From assembly GCF_024347595.1 (NCBI RefSeq), contig NZ_AP025506.1, positions 1,426,001-1,490,000 on the forward strand: a DNA stretch of 64,000 nt. The letters run 5' to 3'. Made by a program: the position numbers and the translations under genes. The notes under the pieces are model-generated. The model saw nothing but the letters and a program-made list of their open reading frames with translations, did no database searches and was not told the DNA's origin. Shown here piece after piece: positions 26,728-35,817 of this stretch; position 1 is the stretch's first letter; every line of letters begins with the position of its first letter. Origin of the DNA: Vibrio pomeroyi. Its GTDB lineage: Bacteria > Pseudomonadota > Gammaproteobacteria > Enterobacterales > Vibrionaceae.

Positions 26728-27370
26728 TTTGCTTCTCGTTAACTAACCAGTACTGCAACTTAGATTCGATGCGAGAGATTGGCATGAGTTCATTGGCTTT
26801 GGCTTTATACCAGAGGACAAATTTTTTCCATATTAAGCTATGGTCACCAGCAAGGCCGGAGAATTTAAACGCACGTTCCGCCCAAGTTGGAATGATCTCT
26901 TCATCCAAATCATGAGTTGAAACGGTGTTGCTGGTCATTGAGCCTCGGCTTTGCGGGCGAGGGGCTTGCTGCATGTTTTGCATCGGTGCCGGAGCTGGCT
27001 GAAACTTAGGTGCAGGTGCAGGTGCAGGTGCAGGTGCAGGTGCCGTAGAGTAGACCGGAATACTATTGGTCGGTTGAGCTTCAACCTGAACCGCAGCTTG
27101 CTGTTGCTCAATGAGCATTTTGAAAACGTGGATCTCTTTCTGATCTCGATAATCTACTTTCACCTTATCGAGAAAACCTTGGTCGACTAAACACTTAAGA
27201 CAGTCGGCTAAACCAAACGTAGAGAGAGCACAAAGTTGACTTGCTGATTGTAGGCACACATTGGTGTAGCCGAATTCGTCAGCACCGTCTGCAAGCATCA
27301 ATAAAACAAGCTTTTCTGCTGGGCTAGAAGTATTCACTTGCCAAGCTAAATAAGAATATTTGGCGCTCAA
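26585..27370 (-). CDS. DnaT-like primosomal protein
   Basis: 261 aa. N-terminal ~90 residues look like a winged helix (VNTSSPAEKLVLLMLADGAD, SASQLCALSTFGLADCLKCL). Next a Pro/Ala linker that includes an (AP)n repeat, then a DnaT-type DNA-binding domain at about 158-215 (IPTWAERAFKFSGLAGDHSLIWKKFVLWYK in two stretches, SRIESKLQYWLVNEKQ). E. coli DnaT works in PriA-dependent replication restart and is encoded beside dnaC; here the neighbour is a lambda P-like gene instead. The 3' 143 bases are shared with that gene. First gene of the pair. Confidence 0.7.
   Translation of the reverse strand: MSAKYSYLAWQVNTSSPAEKLVLLMLADGADEFGYTNVCLQSASQLCALSTFGLADCLKCLVDQGFLDKVKVDYRDQKEIHVFKMLIEQQQAAVQVEAQPTNSIPVYSTAPAPAPAPAPAPKFQPAPAPMQNMQQAPRPQSRGSMTSNTVSTHDLDEEIIPTWAERAFKFSGLAGDHSLIWKKFVLWYKAKANELMPISRIESKLQYWLVNEKQNERQQQQKTSQYSGNAGQAQGNGYRQKLSPSERFRQQLIQKGKKPTF
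27008..27043. repeat. Six perfect copies of AGGTGC inside the DnaT-like gene
   Basis: Hexanucleotide tandem array encoding the Ala-Pro repeat in the linker of the DnaT-like protein (minus strand). Gain or loss of units keeps the frame, so it would change linker length rather than switch the gene off. Confidence 0.9.
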
Positions 27371-27655
27371 TATCGTGTTCTCAAAAAAGGTAGGTCGTTG
27401 ACTCTATTGTAAGTCACCGCTTACTGAATTTATAGCAACTTAACAGAAAACGACATTAGTGAGACAAATATTAACCATAAGGAGAGGTCTGACCCAGAAA
27501 GGCAGCATGACTCGCCAATTTTTTCGTAGCATGTTCACACAGTCATCACTTTTCAAATACTCCTACTTTCCCGTTTTTATTGAGCAGTCATCACTGCTAT
27601 GACTATTGATAATCCTCCCACCCATTCACAGAATGCATTTAATTTATAAAACACC

Positions 27656-27683
27656 TTGATATGATCAATATTTACGCTATTAT
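27656..27683 (+). promoter_or_regulatory. Sigma70-type promoter of the tetR gene
   Basis: TTGATA (27656-27661), 16-base spacer, TATTAT (27678-27683). The predicted start is near 27690, inside the first 13-bp palindrome, consistent with autorepression. The leader of about 135 bases carries a hairpin AGCTTAG/CTAAGCT at 27784-27804. Confidence 0.55.
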
Positions 27684-27695
27684 GACGATAAGTCA
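27683..27695. promoter_or_regulatory. TetR-type operator 1 (imperfect)
   Basis: TGACGATAAGTCA: outer four bases are palindromic and match the other three sites. It abuts the -10 element of the tetR promoter. Confidence 0.55.
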
Positions 27696-27699
27696 GAAA

Positions 27700-27712
27700 T
27701 GACGAAGCGTCA
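27700..27712. promoter_or_regulatory. TetR-type operator 2
   Basis: TGACGAAGCGTCA, a 13-base palindrome with one mismatched pair, 17 bases centre-to-centre from operator 1, just after the predicted transcription start of tetR. Confidence 0.65.
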
Positions 27713-27824
27713 CAAAATGGTTAACTACATGAATTTACTATTCGTGTTAATATATTGGATAGGAGTGTTTTAAATACTGGCGAAGCTTAGATGATAGCTA
27801 AGCTAAAATACGGACTGAGAAATT

Positions 27825-28610
27825 ATGTTTGGCTTTGGTTGTAAAGGCGATAAACAAGGTATCTTTGGTTGCAAAGGCGTGTTGTCTAAAAAGCAGCAGT
27901 CTATCGCAGACCGAGAAGTAGAGTTGATGTTGTTAGCAAAAGATCTGGTTCGAGAACAAGGGTTCGGAAACCTCACGATGGATAAGCTAACGGCCGCGAG
28001 CTCTTATTCAAAAGGTACAATATACAATCACTTTTGCAGCAAAGAAGACGTGGTTTTAGCCTTGTGCATTCACTCTTTAAAGGCCGAAGCATTAATGTTT
28101 GCTCGTTCTGGAGAGTTTGAAGGCAACACGCGCGAAATGGTGGTTGCATTACACGTTGCTTACCGAATCTATGTTCGCATGGAGCCGGTGTTATCAACGT
28201 GTGCGATCATGGCAAAAAGCCCGTGGGTACTAGAGAAAGCGTCTAGTGCACGCGTAGCCGAGATGAATGAACTGGAAGAATTGGTGATTGAACAAGCCGA
28301 TTTAATGGTTAACCGAGCAGTTGATGCCGGCGACCTAAAGTTCCCTTCTGGTATGGGCTCAGATGCCATCGTGTTTGCTAACTGGTCAATCGCATTTGGT
28401 TCAAATGCCTTGTCACAGAACGCATCAAACAGTCATTGTATTAAGCGGTTACAAGACCCGTATTCAGTATTATACAACGCGAACATGCTACTAGATGGCC
28501 TCAACTGGCAACCCCTTTCTACCGATTGGGATTACCGTAAAACTTGGCGTCGTGTAGAGCAAGAACTGTTCAGTGAAGAGATCGCTTACTTAGAATCGGT
28601 AGGTCGATAG
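27825..28610 (+). CDS. TetR-family repressor with duplicated FGCKG start
   Basis: 261 aa. After an unusual N-terminal stretch in which F-G-C-K-G occurs twice (residues 4-8 and 14-18) comes a TetR HTH at about 35-80 (LVREQGFGNLTMDKLTAASS, SKGTIYNHFCSKEDVVLAL). The C-terminal ligand domain (about 90-240) contains several Cys/Met/Trp residues. It is transcribed toward the exporter operon, and the shared palindromes before both transcription units make it the likely repressor of the module. The ligand is presumably related to what the exporter moves. The RBS is weak (GAG). Confidence 0.85.
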   Translation: MFGFGCKGDKQGIFGCKGVLSKKQQSIADREVELMLLAKDLVREQGFGNLTMDKLTAASSYSKGTIYNHFCSKEDVVLALCIHSLKAEALMFARSGEFEGNTREMVVALHVAYRIYVRMEPVLSTCAIMAKSPWVLEKASSARVAEMNELEELVIEQADLMVNRAVDAGDLKFPSGMGSDAIVFANWSIAFGSNALSQNASNSHCIKRLQDPYSVLYNANMLLDGLNWQPLSTDWDYRKTWRRVEQELFSEEIAYLESVGR

Positions 28611-28617
28611 CTTCCAT

Positions 28618-28640
28618 TAAGCCCACTCATGTGGGTTTAT
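28618..28640 (+). terminator. Probable terminator of tetR
   Basis: Stem AAGCCCAC/GTGGGTTT (one G-T pair) with TCAT loop, followed by ATTAATA, eight bases after the stop. Confidence 0.55.
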
Positions 28641-28653
28641 TAATAACCATTTG

Positions 28654-28666
28654 TGACGATTCGTCA
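28654..28666. promoter_or_regulatory. TetR-type operator 3
   Basis: TGACGATTCGTCA, a perfect palindrome around the central T, in the gap between tetR and the exporter gene. Confidence 0.7.
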
Positions 28667-28731
28667 TAAACTTAAGTTTAGCCCAGTGCTGTTTGGGTTT
28701 TCTTGAGTGTATGACTAAGCATTGTGTTTTT

Positions 28732-28752
28732 GTCAGCTTCGGCTGACTTTTT
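28732..28752 (+). terminator. Terminator with TTCG tetraloop before the exporter gene
   Basis: GTCAGC-TTCG-GCTGAC followed by TTTTT. Placed upstream of the exporter, it would block read-through from tetR, leaving expression to a promoter around operator 4, or act as an attenuator in the exporter leader. Confidence 0.8.
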
Positions 28753-28764
28753 ATGACACAACTA

Positions 28765-28777
28765 TGACGAATCGTCA
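28765..28777. promoter_or_regulatory. TetR-type operator 4
   Basis: TGACGAATCGTCA, a perfect palindrome, identical in its arms to operator 3. It ends five bases before the Shine-Dalgarno of the exporter gene, where bound repressor would block transcription of the operon. Confidence 0.7.
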
Positions 28778-28792
28778 CAAATGGAGACTGTG

Positions 28793-31231
28793 ATGGAACA
28801 TGACAGCCAGAAGCCTGCTTTCGATCACCAAAATCGAGATAATCGTAACGTCGAAAACGCTGATCTAAATAACAGTTGGCACTCAATACCTACCAAGCGT
28901 TCGTTTATCGTTCTGCTGGTGGCTTTTTCAATCATCATGCTCTCTGCATTAGGGGCCAAGAACCTCTACTTTAGAGGGGACTACAACATCTTCTTCGAAG
29001 GCACCAACAAACAGTTGATGGCATTCGACGAAATCGAAACCACCTTTGCAAAAACCGACAACCTTGCGATTGTCGTTGCGCCTGAAGATGGCAATGTCTT
29101 CACCCCAGAAACCCTCACCTTAATTCAAAACCTCACGGTCGATGCGTGGCAAATCCCATACTCAAGCCGTGTGGATTCCCTTGCCAATTATCAGCACACC
29201 GAAGCCATTGAAGACGACCTCTTGGTGGAAGACCTGCTGTATGAAGAATACGAGCACACGCCAGAGCGCATCGCCAAAGTAAAAAAGATCGCCCTAAACG
29301 AACCTCTGCTTAAGAACGCGTTGGTGTCGTCTTCTGGCGATGTGACGATTGTGAACGTGACCGTGCAATTGCCAGAAGTGGATAAAACCGCGGAAGTGCA
29401 AGAAGTGATCGCAGCAATCAACACCATGATCGCCAAGTATCAAGCCGATTACCCGAATGTCGAATTCCATAAAGCGGGCATCATTGCCATGAACAACGCC
29501 TTTATGATGTCGGCTCAAGAAGACAGCTCAACGTTGGTGCCATTAATGCTATTGGTGGTGTTGGTGTTCCTAACCTTTATGCTGCGCTCGTTCTTTAGTG
29601 TGGTCGCCACGTTGGTTGTAATTATCTCTTCGATTGTTGCCACCATGGGATTGTCTGGTTGGGCAGGGATGTTCCTCAGTACTCCAACGGTTAACGTTCC
29701 AACCTTAGTGCTAACGCTGGCTGTTGCCGATTGTGTTCACGTGATTGTGACCATGAGACAAGCGATGCAACGTGGCATGGAGAAAGCACAAGCCATTCAA
29801 TACAGCATCAAGTTGAACGCGATGCCAATTTTGATTACCTCGGTGACTACTGCGATTGGCTTCTTAATGATGAACATGTCGGACTCTCCGGTATTACGAG
29901 ACTTCGGTAACTTGTCAGCATTGGGTGTGATCATCGCGTGTATCCTCTCTGTGACTATGCTTCCTGCGCTGTTAAAACTGCTGCCAGTTAAGCGCTTGCC
30001 TGCGAGTTCTTCGGCGGCAGGTAAAGTGACCTTTATGGATAAACTGGGTGACTTTGTGGTAACCAACCGTAAAGCACTGTTGCCTGTTTCTACTCTTGTG
30101 ATTGTCGGCGCTGCCGCGTTAATTCCACTCAACAAAGTGAACGATGAATCGGTGAAGTATTTCGATACTTCGAGTGAATTCAGACAAGCGGCGGACTTCA
30201 TGGAAGAGACCGTAAGCGGCATGACGACACTGAGCATTGCAGTGAAAACCAACGAGTCTCAAGCAATCGCTGATCCTGTGTTCTTGCAAGCGATTGGCGA
30301 CTTTACTGAATGGCTACGCGTTCAACCAGAAACTGACCATGTGGCAACGCTTTCAGATGTTTACATGCGTTTGAATAAGAACATGCACGGCGATGATGAC
30401 AGCTACTACCAATTGCCGCTTAACCGTGAACTTGCCGCGCAATATCTGCTGCTTTATGAGATGTCTCTGCCGTACGGCTTGGATTTGAACAACCAGATCA
30501 ACGTCGATAAGTCATCGATCAAAATGGTACTTACTGTCGACAACCTTGGCAGCGTTGAGCTAGTGGAACTCGAAGAGCGCATTTACTCATGGTTTGCAGC
30601 CAATGCACCTCAGTATGAAGTAGTCGCGTCGAGCCCATCACTCATGTTTGCTCACATTGGCGAAACCAACATGGCAAGCATGCTCTCGACTCTGCCTATC
30701 ACCTTAGTGCTTATCTCTGGCTTGATGATCTTTGCGTTGCGTTCAGTTCGCTTAGGCATGATCAGCCTAGTGCCAAACATTGCGCCTGCAATTATTGGCT
30801 TTGGTTTATGGGCGCTTATCTCCGGTGAAATCAACCTTGGTTTGTCAGTGGTGGTTACGCTCACTCTGGGTATCGTGGTTGATGATGCGGTGCACTTCTT
30901 AAGCAAATACCAGCGCGCACGATTAGAAGGTAAATCAGCGGAAGAAGCGGTTCGATATGCCTTCCACACCGTTGGCCGCGCATTGTGGATCACCACAGTC
31001 GTGCTTGTGGCTGGCTTTTCTGTACTGGCGATGTCGAGCTTCAGACTCAATTCAGACATGGGTTTACTCAGCGCGATAGTGATTTTCATTGCGCTGGTGG
31101 TCGACTTCATCTTGTTACCGAGCTTACTGATGATCTTCGACAAACAGACTCACTACGAACCAAAGTCATCCGCTAAAGCTCAATCCAACCCGTCTAACCC
31201 AGCAGCCGAACTGTCTACTTCGACTAAATAA
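28793..31231 (+). CDS. MMPL/RND-superfamily exporter
   Basis: 812 aa inner-membrane transporter. A TM helix near residue 30-50 is followed by a large periplasmic loop, TM2-6 (about 250-390, LMLLVVLVFLTFMLRSFF ... VLTLAVADCVHVIV), another TM near 425, a second periplasmic loop and TM8-12 (about 635-790). The proton-relay acidic residues of RND helices 4 and 10 appear as AVADCVH and VVDDAVHFL. This two-repeat, no-adaptor form is typical of MMPL/HpnN-like lipid exporters. Start chosen at 28793 because GGAG lies six bases upstream; an ATG 12 bases earlier has no RBS. First gene of a three-gene operon. Confidence 0.88.
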   Translation: MEHDSQKPAFDHQNRDNRNVENADLNNSWHSIPTKRSFIVLLVAFSIIMLSALGAKNLYFRGDYNIFFEGTNKQLMAFDEIETTFAKTDNLAIVVAPEDGNVFTPETLTLIQNLTVDAWQIPYSSRVDSLANYQHTEAIEDDLLVEDLLYEEYEHTPERIAKVKKIALNEPLLKNALVSSSGDVTIVNVTVQLPEVDKTAEVQEVIAAINTMIAKYQADYPNVEFHKAGIIAMNNAFMMSAQEDSSTLVPLMLLVVLVFLTFMLRSFFSVVATLVVIISSIVATMGLSGWAGMFLSTPTVNVPTLVLTLAVADCVHVIVTMRQAMQRGMEKAQAIQYSIKLNAMPILITSVTTAIGFLMMNMSDSPVLRDFGNLSALGVIIACILSVTMLPALLKLLPVKRLPASSSAAGKVTFMDKLGDFVVTNRKALLPVSTLVIVGAAALIPLNKVNDESVKYFDTSSEFRQAADFMEETVSGMTTLSIAVKTNESQAIADPVFLQAIGDFTEWLRVQPETDHVATLSDVYMRLNKNMHGDDDSYYQLPLNRELAAQYLLLYEMSLPYGLDLNNQINVDKSSIKMVLTVDNLGSVELVELEERIYSWFAANAPQYEVVASSPSLMFAHIGETNMASMLSTLPITLVLISGLMIFALRSVRLGMISLVPNIAPAIIGFGLWALISGEINLGLSVVVTLTLGIVVDDAVHFLSKYQRARLEGKSAEEAVRYAFHTVGRALWITTVVLVAGFSVLAMSSFRLNSDMGLLSAIVIFIALVVDFILLPSLLMIFDKQTHYEPKSSAKAQSNPSNPAAELSTSTK

Positions 31232-31275
31232 GGAATCGTCAGCCTGCTGCGGTGGGCTGACTCAAGGAGAAATTT

Positions 31276-32067
31276 ATGAAAAGCGTTAAACAATCATTCG
31301 TTACTACATTATTCACACTGAGCACACTCGCGGCTTTCCCTGTGTTAGCCGATCCAGCGAAAGGCTTAGAAATTGCAGAACAACGTAAAGCCGTTGATGT
31401 CGGGTGGGGCGATTCTGTCGCGACCATGGAAATGCTACTTCGCAACAAACAGGGCGAAAGCAGTACGCGACTAATGCGATTGAAATCATTAGAAGTCGAT
31501 GACGATGGCGACAAAGGTTTAACCATTTTTGATGAGCCGCGTGACGTAAAAGGCACGGCTTTCTTAAACCATTCACACATCACTAAATCGGATGACCAAT
31601 GGTTGTATCTGCCTGCATTGAAGCGTGTAAAGCGCATCTCTTCACGTAACAAATCGGGCCCGTTTATGGGCAGTGAATTTGCTTATGAAGACTTAAGCTC
31701 GTTCGAGCTAGAAAAGTACACCTTCAACTACATTGAAGACGCGAAACTGGAAGGCGTAGACACCTTTGTTTTAGAGCAAGTGCCGACCGACAAAAACTCT
31801 GGTTACACCATGCAAAAAGTATGGCTAGACCAACAATACTACCGCCCAATTCAGGTTGAGTTTTACGATCGCAAAGGCGCACTGTTGAAGACTCTATCGT
31901 TCCAAGATTACAAACAATATCTGAACCAATACTGGCGCGCTCACACCATGGCGATGCAAAACCATCAAACAGGCAAGAGCACCGTATTAACCACAACAGA
32001 TTTGGCGTTCCAGACCGGTCTTAAAGACAAGGACTTCCAAAAAAACACGCTTAAACGTGCTAAGTAA
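31276..32067 (+). CDS. LolA-like periplasmic outer-membrane lipoprotein-sorting protein
   Basis: 263 aa with signal peptide (cleavage after AFPVLA). The mature part fits the LolA-like fold used by the 'outer membrane lipoprotein-sorting protein' family that accompanies MMPL exporters: RKAVDVGWGDSVATMEMLL, STRLMRLKSLEVDDDGDKGL, FLNHSH, YLPALKRVKRISSRNKSGPF, MGSEFAYEDLSSF and RPIQVEFYDRKG. Such half-barrels hold acyl chains, so it could carry a lipid from the exporter across the periplasm. Strong RBS AAGGAG. It sits 44 bases after the exporter and ten before the barrel gene. Confidence 0.85.
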   Translation: MKSVKQSFVTTLFTLSTLAAFPVLADPAKGLEIAEQRKAVDVGWGDSVATMEMLLRNKQGESSTRLMRLKSLEVDDDGDKGLTIFDEPRDVKGTAFLNHSHITKSDDQWLYLPALKRVKRISSRNKSGPFMGSEFAYEDLSSFELEKYTFNYIEDAKLEGVDTFVLEQVPTDKNSGYTMQKVWLDQQYYRPIQVEFYDRKGALLKTLSFQDYKQYLNQYWRAHTMAMQNHQTGKSTVLTTTDLAFQTGLKDKDFQKNTLKRAK

Positions 32068-32076
32068 GGCAAGAAT

Positions 32077-33285
32077 ATGAAAAGGATTGTGGCAACAGGA
32101 ACCCAGTTATCCTTAACCTTGGCAGCGACAGTCGGGCTTATGCAGGTCTCGCTGCCATGTGTGGCGGCCGGCTTTAGTCCGGATCTCTCAGGGCAGGTTA
32201 ACATTGAACATAGGCAGTTCTTTAGTGACGGTTTACAAGGGCAGGATAAAGGACAAAGCTCACTGGTGTTACAGCCAGAGTTTTACTGGGAACAAGAAGA
32301 GGGCAATGGCAGCTTTACCTTCACCCCGTTTTATCGCCTAGACAGCGAGGATGATGAGCGAACTCATGGAGACATTCGAGAAGCCTTATACCTAACCTAT
32401 TGGGATGATTACGAACTGCGAGCCGGTGTTGGCAAAGTGTTTTGGGGCGTGACTGAATCGGCGCATCTGGTCGATGTGGTAAACCAAACCGATGCCATTG
32501 AATCGGTCGATGGTGAATCCAAGTTGGGTCAGCCTATGGTTCATTTCACCTCGATAAAAGACTGGGGAACCATAGACGCCATGTTACTGCCGTATTTTCG
32601 TGAACGTACCTTTGCGGGCGAAGACGGACGATTAAGGCCAACGGTACCCGTTTCGGATGATGCGCTTTACGAATCTTCGCGAGAAGAAAAGCATGTGGAT
32701 GTAGCGCTACGCTATAGCCAAATGTACGGCGATTGGGATGTCGGTTTAAGCTATTTAGGCGGCACAAACCGCGACCCTTATTACCGTGTGCAAGGCAACC
32801 AGCTCAAGCCATACTATGCACAAATGCAGCATTTCGGATTGGATGTGCAGGGCATTATTGGCGACTGGTTATGGAAGCTGGAAAGCATTTATCGCGATAG
32901 CTACGACAACCATACAGGCGTAGCAACAGGCTTTGAATACACCTGGGTTGGGGCGCTTGAATCGTACTGGGACATTGGCTTCATCGCTGAATACTTGTAT
33001 GACAGCCGGGGTAATAACGCCCAAACCATCGGCCAAAACGATGTGTTCCTTGGGGCACGTTTCGCCTTGAACGATGAAGACGGCACCGAAGTTCTTACAG
33101 GCATCACCCAAGACTTGGACAACAGCGATGTCTACAGTGCAAAGCTCGAAGCATCGAGTCGCATCAATAACAACCTCAAGTGGCGACTCAACGCTTGGTT
33201 GTTTGAGAACGAAACTCCAGAAGACTTGTTGTTCTTTGCTCGCAAGGATGATTTTGTTGAGGTGGCGTTGGAATATTATTTCTAA
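32077..33285 (+). CDS. Outer-membrane beta-barrel protein of the exporter operon
   Basis: 402 aa; signal peptide (cleaved around PCVAAG), then a long series of amphipathic strands (SLVLQPEFYWEQEEGNG, FTFTPFYRLDSED, ALYLTYWDDYELRAGVG, VALRYSQMYGDWDVGLSYLGG) and a C-terminal VALEYYF, the BamA signature. No Pfam name comes to mind with certainty; DUF1302-like barrels play this part in similar Pseudomonas operons. It would complete an inner membrane-periplasm-outer membrane route. Ten bases after the LolA-like gene, so tightly co-expressed. Confidence 0.72.
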   Translation: MKRIVATGTQLSLTLAATVGLMQVSLPCVAAGFSPDLSGQVNIEHRQFFSDGLQGQDKGQSSLVLQPEFYWEQEEGNGSFTFTPFYRLDSEDDERTHGDIREALYLTYWDDYELRAGVGKVFWGVTESAHLVDVVNQTDAIESVDGESKLGQPMVHFTSIKDWGTIDAMLLPYFRERTFAGEDGRLRPTVPVSDDALYESSREEKHVDVALRYSQMYGDWDVGLSYLGGTNRDPYYRVQGNQLKPYYAQMQHFGLDVQGIIGDWLWKLESIYRDSYDNHTGVATGFEYTWVGALESYWDIGFIAEYLYDSRGNNAQTIGQNDVFLGARFALNDEDGTEVLTGITQDLDNSDVYSAKLEASSRINNNLKWRLNAWLFENETPEDLLFFARKDDFVEVALEYYF

Positions 33286-33318
33286 TGTTGGTTTGGTGGG
33301 GCGTTCTTGTTAAAGAGG

Positions 33319-33338
33319 GCGTCTCAGATTTAAGACGC
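33319..33338 (+). terminator. Weak hairpin after the exporter operon
   Basis: Stem GCGTCT/AGACGC with eight-base loop, 34 bases after the barrel gene; no run of T follows, so termination is uncertain. Confidence 0.35.
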
Positions 33339-33487
33339 GCTATGTTTATAATGTTCAACGTCATCTTTTTATAAAATAGAGCAAATAATCGAATAGTCCT
33401 AAAGGTAAGATGGTTATATTTTTCGAGTATCTATAACCTCCGAATATGCATGTAAATCGTGCTGGTGGTATCGGCCCTAAGGGATTT

Positions 33488-34597
33488 ATGAATTTATTTG
33501 ATTGGGATAAAAACTTTGAGACAGGCATTGGTGTTGTTGATGAACAGCATCAATACCTTGTTGGTTTTATCAACCATTACGGAAACCTGTTGTCGGAGAA
33601 TACGATCTCTATAGACGACATTAACATCGCTTTACTCGATCTCACGCGCTATGCAGAATTCCACTTTAAAGAAGAAGAATCTTTGATGAGAGAGCGTGGC
33701 GTTTATGACTTACACATAGAAGAACACGTCAAAGTGCATCGTGTGTTTATGCAAGACATCTACAGCATGCAAGCCTTCATCTTGGAAGAAGATCAGGCGT
33801 CAGCACGTCAGCTACTGGACTTCCTCATCCATTGGCTTGCTTACCACATCCTTGGAATCGACCAAAATATGGCGCGACAAATGGTCGCCATAGAAGAGGG
33901 CGCAACACCTCAACGAGCCTTTGAGGCAGAAGAAAAGCGGCAAGACTCTTCGACTGTCCCTTTACTGGCCGCGCTTAAAGGCTTATTCGAACAAGTCTCT
34001 GAACGAAACAAACAGTTGTTACGCTTCAATCAGGAACTCGAAGACAAAGTCGAAGAACGTACCGCAGAATTGAAACGAGCGAATAAGAAGCTCGAAGAAC
34101 TCTCGTTAACCGATTCACTTACGGATTTGCCTAACCGTCGTTGCGCTTTTAAACAGTTAGCTTTGCATTGGCAAGAATCGAAAGAATTTGGCATGCCTTT
34201 AGTGTGCATTATGATTGATGCCGACAACTTCAAGCGCATTAATGACACAAGTGGTCATGATGCAGGCGACTTGGTGCTACAAACGCTCTCGCGTGAACTG
34301 AAAAACACGTTCCGTAACGATGATATTGTGTGTCGATTAGGGGGCGATGAGTTCTTGGTGATTTGCCCGGATACCGATCTTAATGGGGGCATGCACATCG
34401 CAGAAACGACGCGACAGAAAGTGTCTGAATTAGAGGTCGAAACCGGCAACCAAGCTTGGATTGGTAGCATCAGTGTCGGTGTGGCGGAAATGACCCAAGA
34501 ATTCGAAACCATGAATGAATTGATTAAAGCGGCTGACGAGTCCGTTTATCTAGCGAAAGATGCGGGTAAGAACAGCGTTTGTTCTATTCAGATCTAG
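33488..34597 (+). CDS. Bacteriohaemerythrin-GGDEF diguanylate cyclase
   Basis: 369 aa. N-terminal haemerythrin domain (about 1-130) with the di-iron ligands in DEQHQYL, HFKEEESLM, HIEEHVKVH and LIHWLAYHILGID, then a coiled-coil linker (about 160-205, rich in E/K/L) and a GGDEF domain with intact CRLGGDEFLV. The design is an oxygen- or redox-sensing cyclic di-GMP synthase; related haemerythrin cyclases exist in Vibrio cholerae. An in-frame ATG at 33446 exists, but I choose 33488 because AAGGG precedes it and the family begins right before F-x-W-D. Confidence 0.87.
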   Translation: MNLFDWDKNFETGIGVVDEQHQYLVGFINHYGNLLSENTISIDDINIALLDLTRYAEFHFKEEESLMRERGVYDLHIEEHVKVHRVFMQDIYSMQAFILEEDQASARQLLDFLIHWLAYHILGIDQNMARQMVAIEEGATPQRAFEAEEKRQDSSTVPLLAALKGLFEQVSERNKQLLRFNQELEDKVEERTAELKRANKKLEELSLTDSLTDLPNRRCAFKQLALHWQESKEFGMPLVCIMIDADNFKRINDTSGHDAGDLVLQTLSRELKNTFRNDDIVCRLGGDEFLVICPDTDLNGGMHIAETTRQKVSELEVETGNQAWIGSISVGVAEMTQEFETMNELIKAADESVYLAKDAGKNSVCSIQI

Positions 34598-34618
34598 CCT
34601 TCAGGTCATTTCCAAATT

Positions 34619-34650
34619 AAGAAGTGGAACCTGTAATTGTTCCACTTCTT
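34619..34650 (+). terminator. Hairpin terminator before pheS
   Basis: Twelve-base perfect stem (34619-34630 with 34639-34650) and eight-base loop, followed by CCTACTCCTC rather than a clean T-run. Confidence 0.6.
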
Positions 34651-34713
34651 CCTACTCCTCATTAATATCCTGTTAAATTTGCCGTGTTTTTAGTCAATAA
34701 CTTGTTCTTTTAG

Positions 34714-35799
<1,086 letters not shown>

Positions 35800-35817
35800 T
35801 CCGGAGCAGTCAAAACT

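Noticed and set aside
29797-31143. Minus-strand frames of 151 and 163 codons inside the RND exporter
   Set aside because: Antisense shadows; the exporter frame has full family motifs.
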